A stretch of 64,000 bases of DNA from Chitinophagaceae bacterium (GCA_024643655.1 JAHEMM010000006.1:1-64000); one strand, 5' to 3'; shown: positions 1 to 10,212, numbered from the stretch's first letter. The notes: generated from the letters alone by a model not told the origin. Program-made: numbers and translations.

Positions 1-1682
1 CGGGCAAGTCCTTCCTGTACACTATTGATAACCGCTAGTTCCGCTGTTCGTTGTTCTGTTTCTTTCAGTAAACGGGTGGTTTCATCAAAGAGTCTTGCAT
101 TCTCTAATGCCACACTCATACTATTAGCTAATGTTTCTAATAAACGAACATCAGATTCACTAAATGCATGTTCAATTTCATTATTTTGCAGACTGATATA
201 ACTATTGACTTTTTCGCCAATGATCAAGGGAACAAAAACGGCTGATTTGGTCATATTAGTTCCAGGAAGAGTTTTCAAGCCGAACTTCGCATATGCCTCT
301 TCATAATTTGAATTGATGACAATTTTTTGTTGTGTTATAACCAAGTGCTGTCTTAATTTGTCATAAGGTCGTGCAGCCAGATAAAACCTTTCGCCATCTT
401 CAATTAAATATTTGAAATGTTCTGTTGCTGTTTCATGGTCAAAGTTTGCTATTATAACAGCTTGTGCTTTAAATAAATCCCGGATTCGGTTTCCAATAAG
501 GTCATAAATAGCCTGCATGTCCAATTCTTTCGCTAATCCTTCTTGAACACTATTAATTACACCCAACTCTGCTTTTTGCTGTTCTGTTTCTTTTAGTAGT
601 CGTGTTGTTTCATCAAAAAGACGGGCATTTTCCAAGGCTACCCCCATACTATTGGCTAAAGTTTCCATCAACCTGACATCAGATTCGCTAAAGGCATTTT
701 CCCGGTCGATATTTTGCAAGCTTACATATCCTGTTACTTTTTCGCCAATTACAAGGGGAACATATAAAGCCGATTTAGGAGATTCAGTGCCTGGAACTTT
801 TTTCATGCCAAAGGCTACTGCTACATCATCGAAATTTTTATTAATGAATACTTTTTCTTTTGTTTGAATCAGATGTTTTCTCAATGTATTCAATGGTCTG
901 GGTACCGGATTATATCGTTCGCCTTTTTCAATCAGATAATGGATAGCTTCCATTTCATTTGCATGGTCGAATGTAGCAATACCAACTACCTGTGCGTCAA
1001 AAAGCTCCCGGATACGATCTCCTACCATATCATAAATAGCCTGAATGTTTAATTCAGTAGCCAACGCTTCCTGCACACTGTTGATAACAGCGAGTTCAGC
1101 TGTTCGCTGTTCTGTTTCCTTAAGTAACCTCGCATTTTGCAAAGCTGAACTCATACTATTAGCTAATGTTACCAGCAGCCTTATATCAGAATCGTTAAAA
1201 GCATTTTCTTTATCAACATTTTGAAGGCTTATATAGCTGGTGGCTATTTCATTAGTTATAAGGGGGACAAATACTCCTGATTTCATGTATTTTGTTCCGG
1301 GTAATACATCTTTTCCAAACCAACTAAATGCTTCTTCCGTAGTATTTATAACAACTTTTTCTTTTGAATCTATAAGATGTAATCTTAATTTATCAAATGG
1401 TCTTGGATTAAGAGTAAACTTTTCACCATTCTCTAATGCATAATGAAAATTTTCATTTCCATCTTCATGATCAAAAGAGGCAATGATTACAGCCTGAGCA
1501 TCAAAAAGTTCCTGAATTTTATCTCCAACCAGATCATAAATGGCCTGCATGTCCATTTCTTTCACTAGTGCCTCCTGAACACTATTAATCACGGATAATT
1601 CCTCGCCTTGTTGCAACAGCGCAGCAGTTTTTTCAGCTAATAATTTTTCAAGTTCTGCAATACGTAATTCGTCTTTAACCAT
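1..1682 (-). CDS. Tandem GAF-domain signalling protein, 3' end beyond window
   Basis: Only the 5' part is present, about 560 codons; the frame is open from an ATG (complement of 1680-1682) to base 1. After a short coiled-coil head there are three complete GAF-type units of roughly 165-177 residues that are close copies of one another. They begin near residues 33, 199 and 376, and a fourth starts near 552. Each opens with V-I-N-S-V-Q-E, continues with Q-A-I-Y-D and an F-D-A-Q or similar core, and ends in a helical linker with K-E-T-E-Q that looks like a signalling helix. No signal peptide or membrane segment is seen, so it should be cytoplasmic. GAF arrays usually bind small ligands or dimerise in front of a kinase, cyclase or phosphatase; the output domain lies outside the window, so the activity cannot be named. 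Confidence 0.85.
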   Translation of the reverse strand, partial: MVKDELRIAELEKLLAEKTAALLQQGEELSVINSVQEALVKEMDMQAIYDLVGDKIQELFDAQAVIIASFDHEDGNENFHYALENGEKFTLNPRPFDKLRLHLIDSKEKVVINTTEEAFSWFGKDVLPGTKYMKSGVFVPLITNEIATSYISLQNVDKENAFNDSDIRLLVTLANSMSSALQNARLLKETEQRTAELAVINSVQEALATELNIQAIYDMVGDRIRELFDAQVVGIATFDHANEMEAIHYLIEKGERYNPVPRPLNTLRKHLIQTKEKVFINKNFDDVAVAFGMKKVPGTESPKSALYVPLVIGEKVTGYVSLQNIDRENAFSESDVRLMETLANSMGVALENARLFDETTRLLKETEQQKAELGVINSVQEGLAKELDMQAIYDLIGNRIRDLFKAQAVIIANFDHETATEHFKYLIEDGERFYLAARPYDKLRQHLVITQQKIVINSNYEEAYAKFGLKTLPGTNMTKSAVFVPLIIGEKVNSYISLQNNEIEHAFSESDVRLLETLANSMSVALENARLFDETTRLLKETEQRTAELAVINSVQEGLA

Positions 1683-1993
1683 ACGATTAAGAGTTTTAAA
1701 ATATTTATGGTTAATCAATCAGGACTAATATTGGTAGTCTTCAAATGTGCGGAGAAAATGATAATTCTTAGAAATGATATCCTTAAATATAGATAAAATC
1801 TTCAGAACATCAATCGGATTTTGCCATCAAATTTTATAAATTTAATTACGGATCTATCTATATAATAGGTGAGGATTTTAGGATGATGATGATAAAAAAG
1901 AATGCCGGGAATGGATTTTAGGTATAACTTTTTAGCTTAGCCGGAAAATTGATTCAGGATTACTCAAATTTCAATAAGTACAAAAGGTTAAAA
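1683..1993. other. Intergenic region, no gene seen
   Basis: These 311 bases separate the GAF gene from the small unknown gene at 1994. They are AT-rich and contain no convincing ORF, RNA gene or strong hairpin. They should carry the promoter of the minus-strand GAF gene, but I cannot point to a clear -7 box. Confidence 0.5.
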
Positions 1994-2302
1994 TTAAGAG
2001 AGTGAACAACTCCAGATCAGTTGATATGGATCGGTTTTGCCTTTTACACAAGTAAAAAGAAAGGCTGTAATAAATGGCATGTTTATTCTTTCTTCAGTTG
2101 TTTCAGTATCTGTGGGGAAATCGATGGCCATTGTACCGCTTACATAGGTTTCGGTAGATGATGTTTCCAGTGCTTTAAAACCGGGAGGCATTTTTTCATT
2201 ACCAAAACCTATTTCATAACGGCGATATGCTAACTGCTCTACCAGGTTTTGTAAAAATTCAGGTTGATCAAATGCGGCTGAAATGTGTAGATTCTGTTTC
2301 AT
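1994..2302 (-). CDS. Hypothetical protein, 102 aa
   Basis: I do not recognise this small protein. It starts at an ATG, has no signal peptide or membrane segment, and has an ordinary mixed composition (an acidic/threonine-rich middle with T-D-T-E-T-T-E-E, and a C-terminal end with two cysteines). The segment around residues 28-60 (Y-E-I-G-F-G-N, then V-S-G-T-M-A-I-D-F) looks like a small alpha/beta fold. It stands alone: 150 bases separate it from the adenine deaminase gene on the same strand. It could be a genuine lineage-specific protein; codon use looks normal and no better ORF overlaps it. Confidence 0.5.
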   Translation of the reverse strand: MKQNLHISAAFDQPEFLQNLVEQLAYRRYEIGFGNEKMPPGFKALETSSTETYVSGTMAIDFPTDTETTEERINMPFITAFLFTCVKGKTDPYQLIWSCSLS

Positions 2303-2453
2303 AACAAGGCGATTTTAACATTCGACCCTGTTCTTTCTGCACTTTACCATTTCATCCACTCAGGGACTTTTATTCATCTACGTATTAGATGCAGAAACTG
2401 CCTTAATTACTTATTAAGAGAATGTGAAAGTTTAGGTTTGTAAAGGATCTGAT

Positions 2454-4091
2454 TTACAAAATAAGTTCAAATGTATCTCCATCAAACAATCCTTTATCAC
2501 TCAACTTCAAATGCGGAATCACCAGCAAGGCCATAAATGATAAGGTCATAAAGGGGGAGCCAAGGGTTGAACCTAATTCTTCTTTGGTCATTTTATCAAT
2601 AATGGTATAGTCGGTAGCAATTTTGTATCCATCTTCATTACTCATCAGGCCTGCAACAGGTAAGCCAAGCACCATTTCTTTAGTATTACTTACAGCACTT
2701 ATTCCGCCCTTTTTTTCTATTACTAAGTTTACTGCTTTACTTATACTTTCATCGTCAACGCCAACAGCTACGATATTATGACTATCATGTGCGACTGAAG
2801 AGGCTAATGCACCTTGTTTTAATCCAAAATTCTTAATCAAAGCTTTAGCAACCGGAGCATTTGCATATCTGTTTACAACTACGATCTTTAAAATATCGTT
2901 TTCCGTATCGCTTATAATTTTCCCTTCCGAAACTTTTGGAGTTAATAAAATTCTGTTAGTAATCAGTTGTCCATCGAGTGCTTCAATTACAGAAATTTCT
3001 TTTTCATTATTCCATATTAGTTCAAAGTCATTCAATTCTTTTTTAGTACAAGAGAAATTGTTGATGACTCCCGACATTTGACAATTGATTAATGTCTTTC
3101 CATTTTCAGCTACCAACTCACCATTGATGAAAGTTTTTATTACATCAAAATTTATGAGATCTTTTACAATTATAAAATCAGCAGCATCTCCCTCTCTTAA
3201 TAAGCCAACGTCTAACTTATAATGATTGACTGGATTAACACAGGCTGCTTTTAGAATTTTAAAAATGTCAATTCCTTTTGCAAGGGCCCTTGCACAAAGT
3301 TGATTGATATGTCCTAACACTAAACTATCAGGATGTTTGTCATCGCTGCAAAACATCATCATATCTGAATGATTATGTAATAGATCTACTAAAGCATCAA
3401 AGTTTTTAGCTGCACTACCTTCGCGGATGAGGATCTTCATTCCGTATTGTAATTTGTTTAGAGCTTCTTCGGCTGTAAAGCATTCATGATCGGTATAAAT
3501 ACCTGCATCTATATACTGTTTCGCTTTTTCTCCAATCAATCCAGGCGCATGGCCATCAACTGGTTTACCCAATTTTTGTGCAGCCGCTATTTTTTTCATT
3601 ACCTCTTCATCTTTGAAAAGTACACCGGGGAAATTCATCATTTCACTCAGATATTTTATTTCATCCCTTTGTAACAGATTCGCTACATCTTCTGAATTTA
3701 AAGCTGCACCTGCTGTTTCGAATAGGGTAGCTGGAACACAACTTGGTGCGCCGAAATTGAATTTGAAAGGAACAGTTTTGCCATTTTCAATCATAAATTC
3801 AACACCTTCCATCCCACATACATTGGCAATTTCATGCGGGTCGCTAACGGTTGCCACAGTGCCGTGTACAACGGCAAGTCTTGCAAACTCTGAAGGGACC
3901 AGCATTGAGCTTTCTATGTGTACATGACTATCAATAAAGCCAGGAAGAATATAGCCGGTAGATTGATCGGGTAATTCGGGGAGCCTGGTAATTGTCTGAA
4001 TTTTGCCATTGTTTATAATAATCTCAGCCGGGAAAATCGTTTGATGATGCACATCAACCATAGAGCCGGTAATAATATTTTGAACATTCAT
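2454..4091 (-). CDS. ade: Adenine deaminase (Ade family)
   Basis: Converts adenine to hypoxanthine and ammonia in purine salvage, in the cytoplasm. The 545 residues match the usual length of the bacterial Ade family (amidohydrolase superfamily, distinct from adenosine deaminase). Visible signatures are the metal-binding [14 protein letters not shown] near residue 50, S-D-P-H-E-I-A-N-V near residue 85, D-G-H-A-P-G near residue 180, and C-S-D-D-K-H-P-D near residue 250. The C-terminal domain has the V-A-H-D-S-H-N-I motif typical of Ade. It is a single gene with its own promoter region; an Fnr-like 12-mer lies 63 bases upstream of the start (see 4155-4166). Confidence 0.93.
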   Translation of the reverse strand: MNVQNIITGSMVDVHHQTIFPAEIIINNGKIQTITRLPELPDQSTGYILPGFIDSHVHIESSMLVPSEFARLAVVHGTVATVSDPHEIANVCGMEGVEFMIENGKTVPFKFNFGAPSCVPATLFETAGAALNSEDVANLLQRDEIKYLSEMMNFPGVLFKDEEVMKKIAAAQKLGKPVDGHAPGLIGEKAKQYIDAGIYTDHECFTAEEALNKLQYGMKILIREGSAAKNFDALVDLLHNHSDMMMFCSDDKHPDSLVLGHINQLCARALAKGIDIFKILKAACVNPVNHYKLDVGLLREGDAADFIIVKDLINFDVIKTFINGELVAENGKTLINCQMSGVINNFSCTKKELNDFELIWNNEKEISVIEALDGQLITNRILLTPKVSEGKIISDTENDILKIVVVNRYANAPVAKALIKNFGLKQGALASSVAHDSHNIVAVGVDDESISKAVNLVIEKKGGISAVSNTKEMVLGLPVAGLMSNEDGYKIATDYTIIDKMTKEELGSTLGSPFMTLSFMALLVIPHLKLSDKGLFDGDTFELIL

Positions 4092-4123
4092 CTTGTTTTT
4101 TTGTTAGTTCACACTAAAATAAT

Positions 4124-4166
4124 CAAATGATGATTAAAAGAATTTAGATTTGTCTGATAATCATCA
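4124..4166 (-). promoter_or_regulatory. Possible Fnr-like site upstream of ade
   Basis: TGAT-AATC-ATCA lies at 4155-4166. On the minus strand it is followed, after 23 nt, by ATCATTTG (4124-4131), a weak match to TAnnTTTG that keeps TTTG. The geometry equals that of the nos, RIC2, usp and DUF2892 promoters, but the -7 match is poorer and adenine deaminase is not an obvious member of a respiratory regulon. Treat as a weak candidate. Confidence 0.3.
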
Positions 4167-4183
4167 AAACTAAAATTATCAAC

Positions 4184-4876
4184 ATGAAAAAAATATTACT
4201 GGTTTGTCTTTTAGGCTTTACTACACTTTTCGCTCAGGCACAAACTGTAGATGAAATAATTGCAAGCCATATTAATGCTATAGGGGGAGCTGAAAAAATT
4301 GCTTCTATTCAAACGGTGTTCATGAATGGTTCGATTAATGTTCAAGGATTTGACATTAATGTAACAGTTAATGTTTCAAATGGAAAAGGATATCGTACAG
4401 ATATTGCTGTTCCCGGTATGGGCGAAGGTTTTCAGATTTATACGCCAACAAAGGGGTGGAGTTTTATGCCATTTCAAGGCCAAACAAGCGTAGAAGAATT
4501 ATCAGATGAAACACTTAAAAATGGTCTGGCACAATTAGATGCTCAAGGGTTGCTTTTCAACTATAAAGAAAAAGGCGCAAAAGTTGAATTGCTGGGAAAA
4601 GAAATGGTTGAAGGCGATGATTGTTATAAATTGAAAGTGGAATCTTCTATCGGCAAAGTCAGTACTTATTTTATTAGTAGTAAAACCTATTATAAAATTA
4701 AATCTATATCTATTGCTTCCAATGGTTCTGATGTTGAAACTGTTTTTTCTAATTTTAAAAAAACGGAGCAAGGCATTGTATTTCCATTTTCACAAAGTAA
4801 TCCAAACGGGGTGCTTGATTTCTCTGCTATTGAAATAAATAAACCTGTGGATGAAAAAATATTTTCACCTTCATAA
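4184..4876 (+). CDS. Secreted LolA-like / outer-membrane lipoprotein-sorting-like protein
   Basis: 230 residues with a clear Sec signal peptide (M-K-K-I-L-L-V-C-L-L-G, cleavage near A-Q-A-Q-T at about residue 20). The mature part begins with T-V-D-E-I-I-A-S-H-I-N-A-I-G-G, the usual opening of the Bacteroidota proteins with a LolA/LppX-like half-barrel. A run of beta strands then ends in the V-F-S-N-F-K-K-T-E-Q-G-I-V-F-P-F motif found in this family. Such proteins carry lipid or lipoprotein cargo in the periplasm, but the cargo here is unknown. The gene is monocistronic, flanked by the divergent ade gene and a strong terminator. Confidence 0.7.
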   Translation: MKKILLVCLLGFTTLFAQAQTVDEIIASHINAIGGAEKIASIQTVFMNGSINVQGFDINVTVNVSNGKGYRTDIAVPGMGEGFQIYTPTKGWSFMPFQGQTSVEELSDETLKNGLAQLDAQGLLFNYKEKGAKVELLGKEMVEGDDCYKLKVESSIGKVSTYFISSKTYYKIKSISIASNGSDVETVFSNFKKTEQGIVFPFSQSNPNGVLDFSAIEINKPVDEKIFSPS

Positions 4877-4895
4877 GTAATTCGGAAATTTATAG

Positions 4896-4924
4896 AGCCG
4901 GTCATTTTTTGACCGGCTTTTTTT
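4896..4924 (+). terminator. Rho-independent terminator after the LolA-like gene
   Basis: Perfect 8-bp stem AGCCGGTC / GACCGGCT (4896-4903 with 4911-4918), a 7-nt loop, and a run of seven T immediately after it. Confidence 0.9.
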
Positions 4925-5002
4925 GGTCTATTTTCAATAACTATAGTAAATAATAATCTTTATTCAATACATTCCGTAAATTTCAATTTCAATACTGTTA
5001 TT

Positions 5003-8000
5003 ATGAGAAAAATATTATTACTGTCGATTAGTTTTTTGCTTTTAATTGCTGTTGATGCTCAAAAATCAAAAACTACACCGAATGAAAATTTTGAAAATAG
5101 TGAAGAGCTTATTTTGTCAAAAATAAATTACCGTCTTGTAGGTCCATTCCGTGGAGGTAGAAGTGGAGCTGTAGCTGGAAGTTATTTGAAGAAAAACACT
5201 TTTTATTTTGGAGCTACAGGCGGGGGTGTTTGGAAAACTACTGATGGAGGTAGCAACTGGATGAATATTTCTGACAAGTATTTTGGGAGTTCAATTGGGT
5301 CTGTGGCAGTAGCCCCAGGAGATGAAACTGTTATATACGTTGGAGAAGGTGAAAATACAATGCGGGGTAATGTAAGTGAAGGTTTGGGTGGTATGTGGCG
5401 TAGTGAAGACGGTGGGAAGTCCTGGAAAAATATTGGTTTGAAAGATGCCCGTCATATTATTCGTATAGTCATTCATCCAAAAAATCCAGACATTGTTTGG
5501 GTAGCAGCTATGGGGCATTTATTTGGACCCAATAATGAACGAGGTGTTTTCAAAACTACGGACGGAGGAAAGACATGGAAGAAAACGTTGTTTGTTAATA
5601 ATCAAACTGGTTGTAGTGATCTTGTAATGGAGCCTGGAAACCCAAATGTTTTTTATGCTGGTACATGGCGACTAATCCGTACACCTTATAGTATGGAAAG
5701 TGGCGGAGAGGGTAGTGGTTTGTGGAAAAGTGTTGATGGAGGTGAAACCTGGAAAAATATTTCAGCAAATAAAGGATTACCAAAAAATACATGGGGTATT
5801 GTTGGTGTAGCAGTAGCCCCCTCTAATACTGATAAAATTTATACAATACTCGAAAATAAAAATGGAGGATTGTATATGAGTGAGGATAACGGAGAAACAT
5901 GGAAGCTGCAAAGCAGTGATAACAACATAAGGCAAAGAGCCTGGTATTATAGCAAGGTTTATGTTGATCCGCAAAATGAAAATAAAGTTTACTGTCCAAA
6001 TGTGAGCTTCATGGTAAGTAATGATGGCGGAAGATCATTTTCAGGAATAAATACACCACATGGTGACCACCATGATCTATGGATCGATCCTGAAGATGGA
6101 AGTAGAATGATAGTGGCAGATGATGGTGGCGCACAGGTATCTTTTGATGCAGGGAATAATTGGAGTACTTATATGAATCAGCCTACTGCCCAGGTGTATA
6201 GATTAAGTACTGATAATGCATTTCCTTATCGAATATTAGCTGGTCAACAGGATAATAGTGCATTCCGTATTCGAAGCAGAACGTATGGCTCTGCAATAAC
6301 TGCTGCAGATATGGAGAACGCAGCAGGCGCTGAAAGTGGTTATGTAGTTGCTGATCCATTAAACCCTGAAGTAACTTATGGCGGAAATTATATGGGAATG
6401 CTGCAACGATTAGATCATATAACGGGTGAATCCAGATTGATTAATGTTTGGCCGGTTGATAATATGGGTGCTGGTGCAGAAGCTGCTAAATATCGTTTTC
6501 AATGGAACTATCCAATCTTTTTTTCACCTCATAATCCTAAAAAATTATATGCCGCAGGAAATCATTTATTCGTTACAGAAAATGAGGGAAAAAGTTGGGA
6601 AAAAATTAGTCCAGATCTTACTACAAACGATAAAACCAAACAAGCCTCCAGCGGAGGACCCATTACACAGGACAATACTAGTGTAGAATATTATTGTACC
6701 ATTTTTACGGCAATAGAATCTACTATGGAAAAAGACCTTCTTTGGAGTGGTAGTGATGATGGTTTAATTCATGTTAGCAAAGACGGAGGAAAGAATTGGG
6801 AGAATGTAACACCGAAAGATTGCCCAAAATGGATGATGTGGAATTGTGTAGAAGTAGATCCTTTCAAAAAAGGAACTGCCTATTTTGCCGGAACGAGGTA
6901 TAAGTTGGATGATTTTTCACCTTATATCTATATGACTGAAGATTATGGGAAAACATGGAAAAAAGTAGTTGCTGGAATTGATGCAATGCATTTTACAAGA
7001 GCCATCAGGGCTGATAAAAAAAGGCAAGGCTTGTTATATGCTGGAACAGAATATGGCATGTATATATCCTACGATGGTGGTGTTAATTGGAAATCATTTC
7101 AATTAAATTTACCTGTCGTGCCAATTACTGATATTGCTATAAAAAATAATGATCTTATTATTGGTACACAAGGACGAAGTATTTACATTCTTGATGACCT
7201 CAATATTGTTCAGCAACAAAATGCTTCGATTGCCAAAAAAAGTTTGCATGTATTTGATATTGAACCGGCATATCGGACGCAAGGTGGAAGAGGTCGTTTC
7301 GGCAGAGGTGGTGGAATTAGTAATGCCGGTGTAAACCCGCCTACTGGAACAATTATTAATTACTTTATGAAAGAGGTAGATGATTCTACTAAATTATCTA
7401 TTGAGATATTAGATAAGAATAGAAAAACAATAAAAACATTTGCAACTTCATCAAAAGAAAATAAAATCGACCCTATAAAAGGGATGAATCAATTTGTGTG
7501 GGATATGAATTATCCAGTTGCAGAAAAAGTTGATGGGTTAATACTTTGGAATGGCTCAGTTGGAGGACCAAAAGCTGCACCAGGTCAATATTATGCAATT
7601 TTAAAATCCGGTAAGGACTCTATAGAAAAATCATTTATAATTTTGGCTGATCCTAATTACAAAATATCCGATGCAGAACATGGAGAGCAGTTTGATTTTC
7701 TCATAAATATTAGGGATAAATTTTCGGAGGTGATGAGAGCTATAAAGAATATCAGGGAGATTCGTCAGCAGATGAGTGATTTTAGTAGTAGAACTGGTAA
7801 GGGTATTCCTAAGGAAATTAAAGCACAGATCGATACTATTAATAAGCAAATGAATGCTGTAGAAGAAGCATTGCATCAAACCAAAGCAAAAAGCGGACAG
7901 GATGTTCTTAATTATCCAATACAGTTGGATGACAAGCTGGCTTCTATATACAGAGCTGCCGGTGCCGGACAAGCTGCTCCTTCACAACAATCAAAAGAAG

Positions 8001-8143
8001 CATATGCTGAAATATCTGCATTGATAGATTATCAACTTAATATGCTAAAGAGAATAATGACGGATGATGTAGCAAAGCTTAATCAAATAATACATGAAAG
8101 AACACTACCGGTAATTGGTGTAAAAAAAGAGGATAAGAAATAG
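5003..8143 (+). CDS. Secreted Asp-box (BNR/VPS10-like) beta-propeller protein
   Basis: A 1046-residue exported protein with a Sec signal peptide (about residues 1-19, ending V-D-A-Q). The N-terminal 720 residues contain at least ten Asp-box repeats of the S/T-x-D-x-G-x-x-W type (for example T-T-D-G-G-S-N-W, S-E-D-G-G-K-S-W, T-T-D-G-G-K-T-W, S-K-D-G-G-K-N-W, T-E-D-Y-G-K-T-W). This indicates one or two multibladed beta-propellers of the sortilin/exo-sialidase-like fold. The last 300 residues hold a beta-sandwich-like region (P-G-Q-Y-Y-A-I-L) and a helical, charged tail. In Bacteroidota these are annotated as glycosyl hydrolase-like or WD40/BNR proteins, but sialidase catalytic residues are not evident. 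No type IX sorting domain is visible. Substrate unknown. Confidence 0.75.
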   Translation: MRKILLLSISFLLLIAVDAQKSKTTPNENFENSEELILSKINYRLVGPFRGGRSGAVAGSYLKKNTFYFGATGGGVWKTTDGGSNWMNISDKYFGSSIGSVAVAPGDETVIYVGEGENTMRGNVSEGLGGMWRSEDGGKSWKNIGLKDARHIIRIVIHPKNPDIVWVAAMGHLFGPNNERGVFKTTDGGKTWKKTLFVNNQTGCSDLVMEPGNPNVFYAGTWRLIRTPYSMESGGEGSGLWKSVDGGETWKNISANKGLPKNTWGIVGVAVAPSNTDKIYTILENKNGGLYMSEDNGETWKLQSSDNNIRQRAWYYSKVYVDPQNENKVYCPNVSFMVSNDGGRSFSGINTPHGDHHDLWIDPEDGSRMIVADDGGAQVSFDAGNNWSTYMNQPTAQVYRLSTDNAFPYRILAGQQDNSAFRIRSRTYGSAITAADMENAAGAESGYVVADPLNPEVTYGGNYMGMLQRLDHITGESRLINVWPVDNMGAGAEAAKYRFQWNYPIFFSPHNPKKLYAAGNHLFVTENEGKSWEKISPDLTTNDKTKQASSGGPITQDNTSVEYYCTIFTAIESTMEKDLLWSGSDDGLIHVSKDGGKNWENVTPKDCPKWMMWNCVEVDPFKKGTAYFAGTRYKLDDFSPYIYMTEDYGKTWKKVVAGIDAMHFTRAIRADKKRQGLLYAGTEYGMYISYDGGVNWKSFQLNLPVVPITDIAIKNNDLIIGTQGRSIYILDDLNIVQQQNASIAKKSLHVFDIEPAYRTQGGRGRFGRGGGISNAGVNPPTGTIINYFMKEVDDSTKLSIEILDKNRKTIKTFATSSKENKIDPIKGMNQFVWDMNYPVAEKVDGLILWNGSVGGPKAAPGQYYAILKSGKDSIEKSFIILADPNYKISDAEHGEQFDFLINIRDKFSEVMRAIKNIREIRQQMSDFSSRTGKGIPKEIKAQIDTINKQMNAVEEALHQTKAKSGQDVLNYPIQLDDKLASIYRAAGAGQAAPSQQSKEAYAEISALIDYQLNMLKRIMTDDVAKLNQIIHERTLPVIGVKKEDKK

Positions 8144-8182
8144 CATAAAAAAAGGGCTTCATTCGAAGCCCTTTTTTTATGC
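8143..8182. terminator. Bidirectional terminator between convergent genes
   Basis: An 18-bp perfect stem (8143-8160 with 8165-8182) around the 4-base loop ATTC, with A7 and T7 tracts inside the arms, so it can stop transcription from either side. It overlaps the last base of the propeller gene and the last codons of the desaturase gene. Confidence 0.9.
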
Positions 8183-9229
8183 AGTCAGTTTAATTTTTTT
8201 TGTTCTTTCTTTCATCAAAGCAATCGCTTCTTCTTTGCTGGAAAATATTTTATTATCAATGTTTACCAGATTGTCAGCAAGTTTATTATAATTCTTTGTC
8301 ATCAACCAAATAAAAACGTGCAAGTAATGAATGCCATCAAAAATAATTGCTTTTTTCGCAATAAACTCATCTTTCATTTTTAAAAATTCGCCTGGAATTT
8401 CTGTGTAGTGCATGCCTGGGCGTAGATGGTGTACTGTATGGTATCCATCATTCCAGCACATTTGATTATATTTTGTATTAATGCAATTGATAGCACTTGT
8501 AAAATTGTCTTCAGTATTATCCTTGTCAACAAAAGAATGTTGTGCCCAATTGCCCAGCATCATAACAATTCTTGCAAATACAAATGGAATAATAAAAATG
8601 AAGAGTGTAGCATGAAAATTTACAAAACTCATTGCAACACAAAAAAGATAAAAAGAGATCTCACCATAAGTAAGGCGCATATACAATTTCTTTCTTTTTC
8701 TATTAAACAAATACATAAATGTATCTACAAAACCCATTACCAAAAAACGTCCAACATATTTTAGAAAATCTGTAAGGCTATCTCGTTTATATTTCAAAGT
8801 ACTGCTTGCATCATCTTCCTGATTGTTTTCAACATGATGCATGGCCATATGATGTACAAAATACGTTTCCGGAGTATGACCAAAAAATGGGCATACAAAC
8901 CAGATAGTATAATGATATAACCATGTATACCCTTTTGCAAATAATTTTCGATGGCTGATACAATGAAGCATTAACCCAAACCTGCCTTTAAAATACATTT
9001 GGGAAACATAGAAATAGGGAATATACAAAAGCCACCAATATCCTCCTTTTAATAAAGGGGTATATAATATTATTGCAGCTGGAATTACAAATAGGTGTAT
9101 AGCAGTAAGTAAATGAATAAAAGGTAAATCTCGTTTATCATTGATGTATTTCAACCAGAACTTTTCATATCGGCTGAATTCCTTTGGTTCATTATAAATA
9201 GGATCTGTAAGAGTTGTGAGTGCCTTCAT
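8177..9229 (-). CDS. Membrane fatty acid desaturase family protein
   Basis: 350 residues of an integral membrane di-iron desaturase. The three histidine boxes are present: H-C-I-S-H (residues 89-93), H-H-M-A-M-H-H (126-132) and H-T-V-H-H (about 262-266). Hydrophobic segments lie at about 40-60, 65-80, 100-118 and 185-235. Such enzymes introduce double bonds into acyl chains using O2 and an electron donor; the position and substrate cannot be told. It is a single gene ending in the shared terminator. The 170 bases upstream contain a TGAA-N4-ATCA 12-mer that just misses the motif described for the respiratory genes. Confidence 0.85.
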   Translation of the reverse strand: MKALTTLTDPIYNEPKEFSRYEKFWLKYINDKRDLPFIHLLTAIHLFVIPAAIILYTPLLKGGYWWLLYIPYFYVSQMYFKGRFGLMLHCISHRKLFAKGYTWLYHYTIWFVCPFFGHTPETYFVHHMAMHHVENNQEDDASSTLKYKRDSLTDFLKYVGRFLVMGFVDTFMYLFNRKRKKLYMRLTYGEISFYLFCVAMSFVNFHATLFIFIIPFVFARIVMMLGNWAQHSFVDKDNTEDNFTSAINCINTKYNQMCWNDGYHTVHHLRPGMHYTEIPGEFLKMKDEFIAKKAIIFDGIHYLHVFIWLMTKNYNKLADNLVNIDNKIFSSKEEAIALMKERTKKIKLTA

Positions 9230-9400
9230 GTAATAATCTTAAGTTTCGCTTCGACTTTTTTTTGTCAGTTATTTAATTAAAAAAATTAATCAAAACTGTT
9301 TGTCGGAACGGCGTGAAATTACGTCATTCCTACTATATAAATGGCTGAACTTAATCAGTGTCTAAGTGTAAACGCCTGTAAATCAATATTTGTTACACAA

Positions 9401-10081
9401 TTAGTCATTTTCAGTTAAATCAGGCCTTCTTTTATTAGTTCTTTTTAAAGCCTCTTCATGCCTCCATTCTTCAATTTTTTTATGATTGCCACTCAATAAT
9501 ATATCTGGTACTTTCCAACCTCTGAAATCTTCAGGGCGGGTATAAACAGGTGGTGCCAAAAGGTTATCTTGAAACGAATCTGTTAAAGCAGAAGTTTCAT
9601 CATTTAATACACCCGGTAATAAGCGGCCTATAGCATCTACTATAATGGCTGCGGGTAATTCGCCACCGCTTAAAACATAATCGCCAATAGAAATTTCTTT
9701 AGTAACAAAGTGTTCTCGTATTCTCTCATCAATTCCTTTATAATGGCCGCAGATCAATAATAGATTTTCTTTTAGTGATAAAAAGTTTGCAATTTTCTGA
9801 TTAAATGTTTCTCCATCTGGGGTCAGAAATATTATTTCATCGTAAAGTCTGCTTTTTGATAGTTCTTCAATGGCTTTTGTCAGTGGTTCACACATCATTA
9901 CCATACCTGCTCCGCCACCATATTGATAGTCGTCTACCATACCGTATTCATTAACCGCCCACTTTCGAAGTTGATGTACCTGTAAAGTAAGTAAACCCTT
10001 TTCCTGAGCTCTTTTCAAAATACTATGCTGAAAAGGGCTTTCTAATAATTCTGGTATTACTGTAAGAATATCAATATGCAT
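9401..10081 (-). CDS. trmD: tRNA (guanine-N1-)-methyltransferase TrmD
   Basis: Methylates G37 of tRNAs with a G36 anticodon base using S-adenosylmethionine, preventing frameshifts. 226 residues, the normal length. SPOUT trefoil-knot landmarks are visible: [11 protein letters not shown] near residue 53, [10 protein letters not shown] near 113, and [12 protein letters not shown] near 133. In many bacteria trmD sits in an rpsP-rimM-trmD-rplS operon. Here rimM and rpsP lie 36 kb away and trmD stands alone. Confidence 0.97.
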   Translation of the reverse strand: MHIDILTVIPELLESPFQHSILKRAQEKGLLTLQVHQLRKWAVNEYGMVDDYQYGGGAGMVMMCEPLTKAIEELSKSRLYDEIIFLTPDGETFNQKIANFLSLKENLLLICGHYKGIDERIREHFVTKEISIGDYVLSGGELPAAIIVDAIGRLLPGVLNDETSALTDSFQDNLLAPPVYTRPEDFRGWKVPDILLSGNHKKIEEWRHEEALKRTNKRRPDLTEND

Positions 10082-10129
10082 TTTACAAAGATATAGAAGT
10101 GATCATTTGTAATTATTTACCTACACAAG

Positions 10130-10193
10130 GAACCTCCGGGGAGCCGGAGGTTCGTATTGAAACAAAAACCAACAATTGCTCATTTGATGAGCA
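10130..10193 (-). other. Two hairpins upstream of trmD (leader or small RNA)
   Basis: Two perfect hairpins lie in the 204-base gap between the TauE/SafE-like gene and trmD. One has a 10-bp stem, GAACCTCCGG / CCGGAGGTTC (10130-10139 with 10144-10153), with loop GGAG. The other has a 7-bp stem, TGCTCAT / ATGAGCA (10177-10183 with 10187-10193). Read on the minus strand, the AT-rich hairpin is followed by GGTTTTTGTTTC, a passable U-tract, while the GC-rich one is not. They lie downstream of a possible minus-strand promoter (10213-10255), so this may be a structured trmD leader or a short RNA of about 80 nt. Confidence 0.3.
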
Positions 10194-10212
10194 TTTATTT
10201 ATTTAGAAGGGT

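Noticed and set aside
3613-3927. 104-codon plus-strand ORF opposite ade
   Set aside because: Complement of conserved adenine deaminase motifs, without its own start signals or family resemblance.
4155-4166. Fnr-like 12-mer as activator of the plus-strand LolA-like gene
   Set aside because: It ends only 17 bases before that gene's ATG, leaving no room for a -7 box; only the ade direction is geometrically possible.
9346-9357. TGAACTTAATCA upstream of the desaturase gene as a further regulon site
   Set aside because: The fourth base breaks the TGAY rule and no TAnnTTTG-like box sits cleanly at 23 or 45 nt; kept out of the regulon list.
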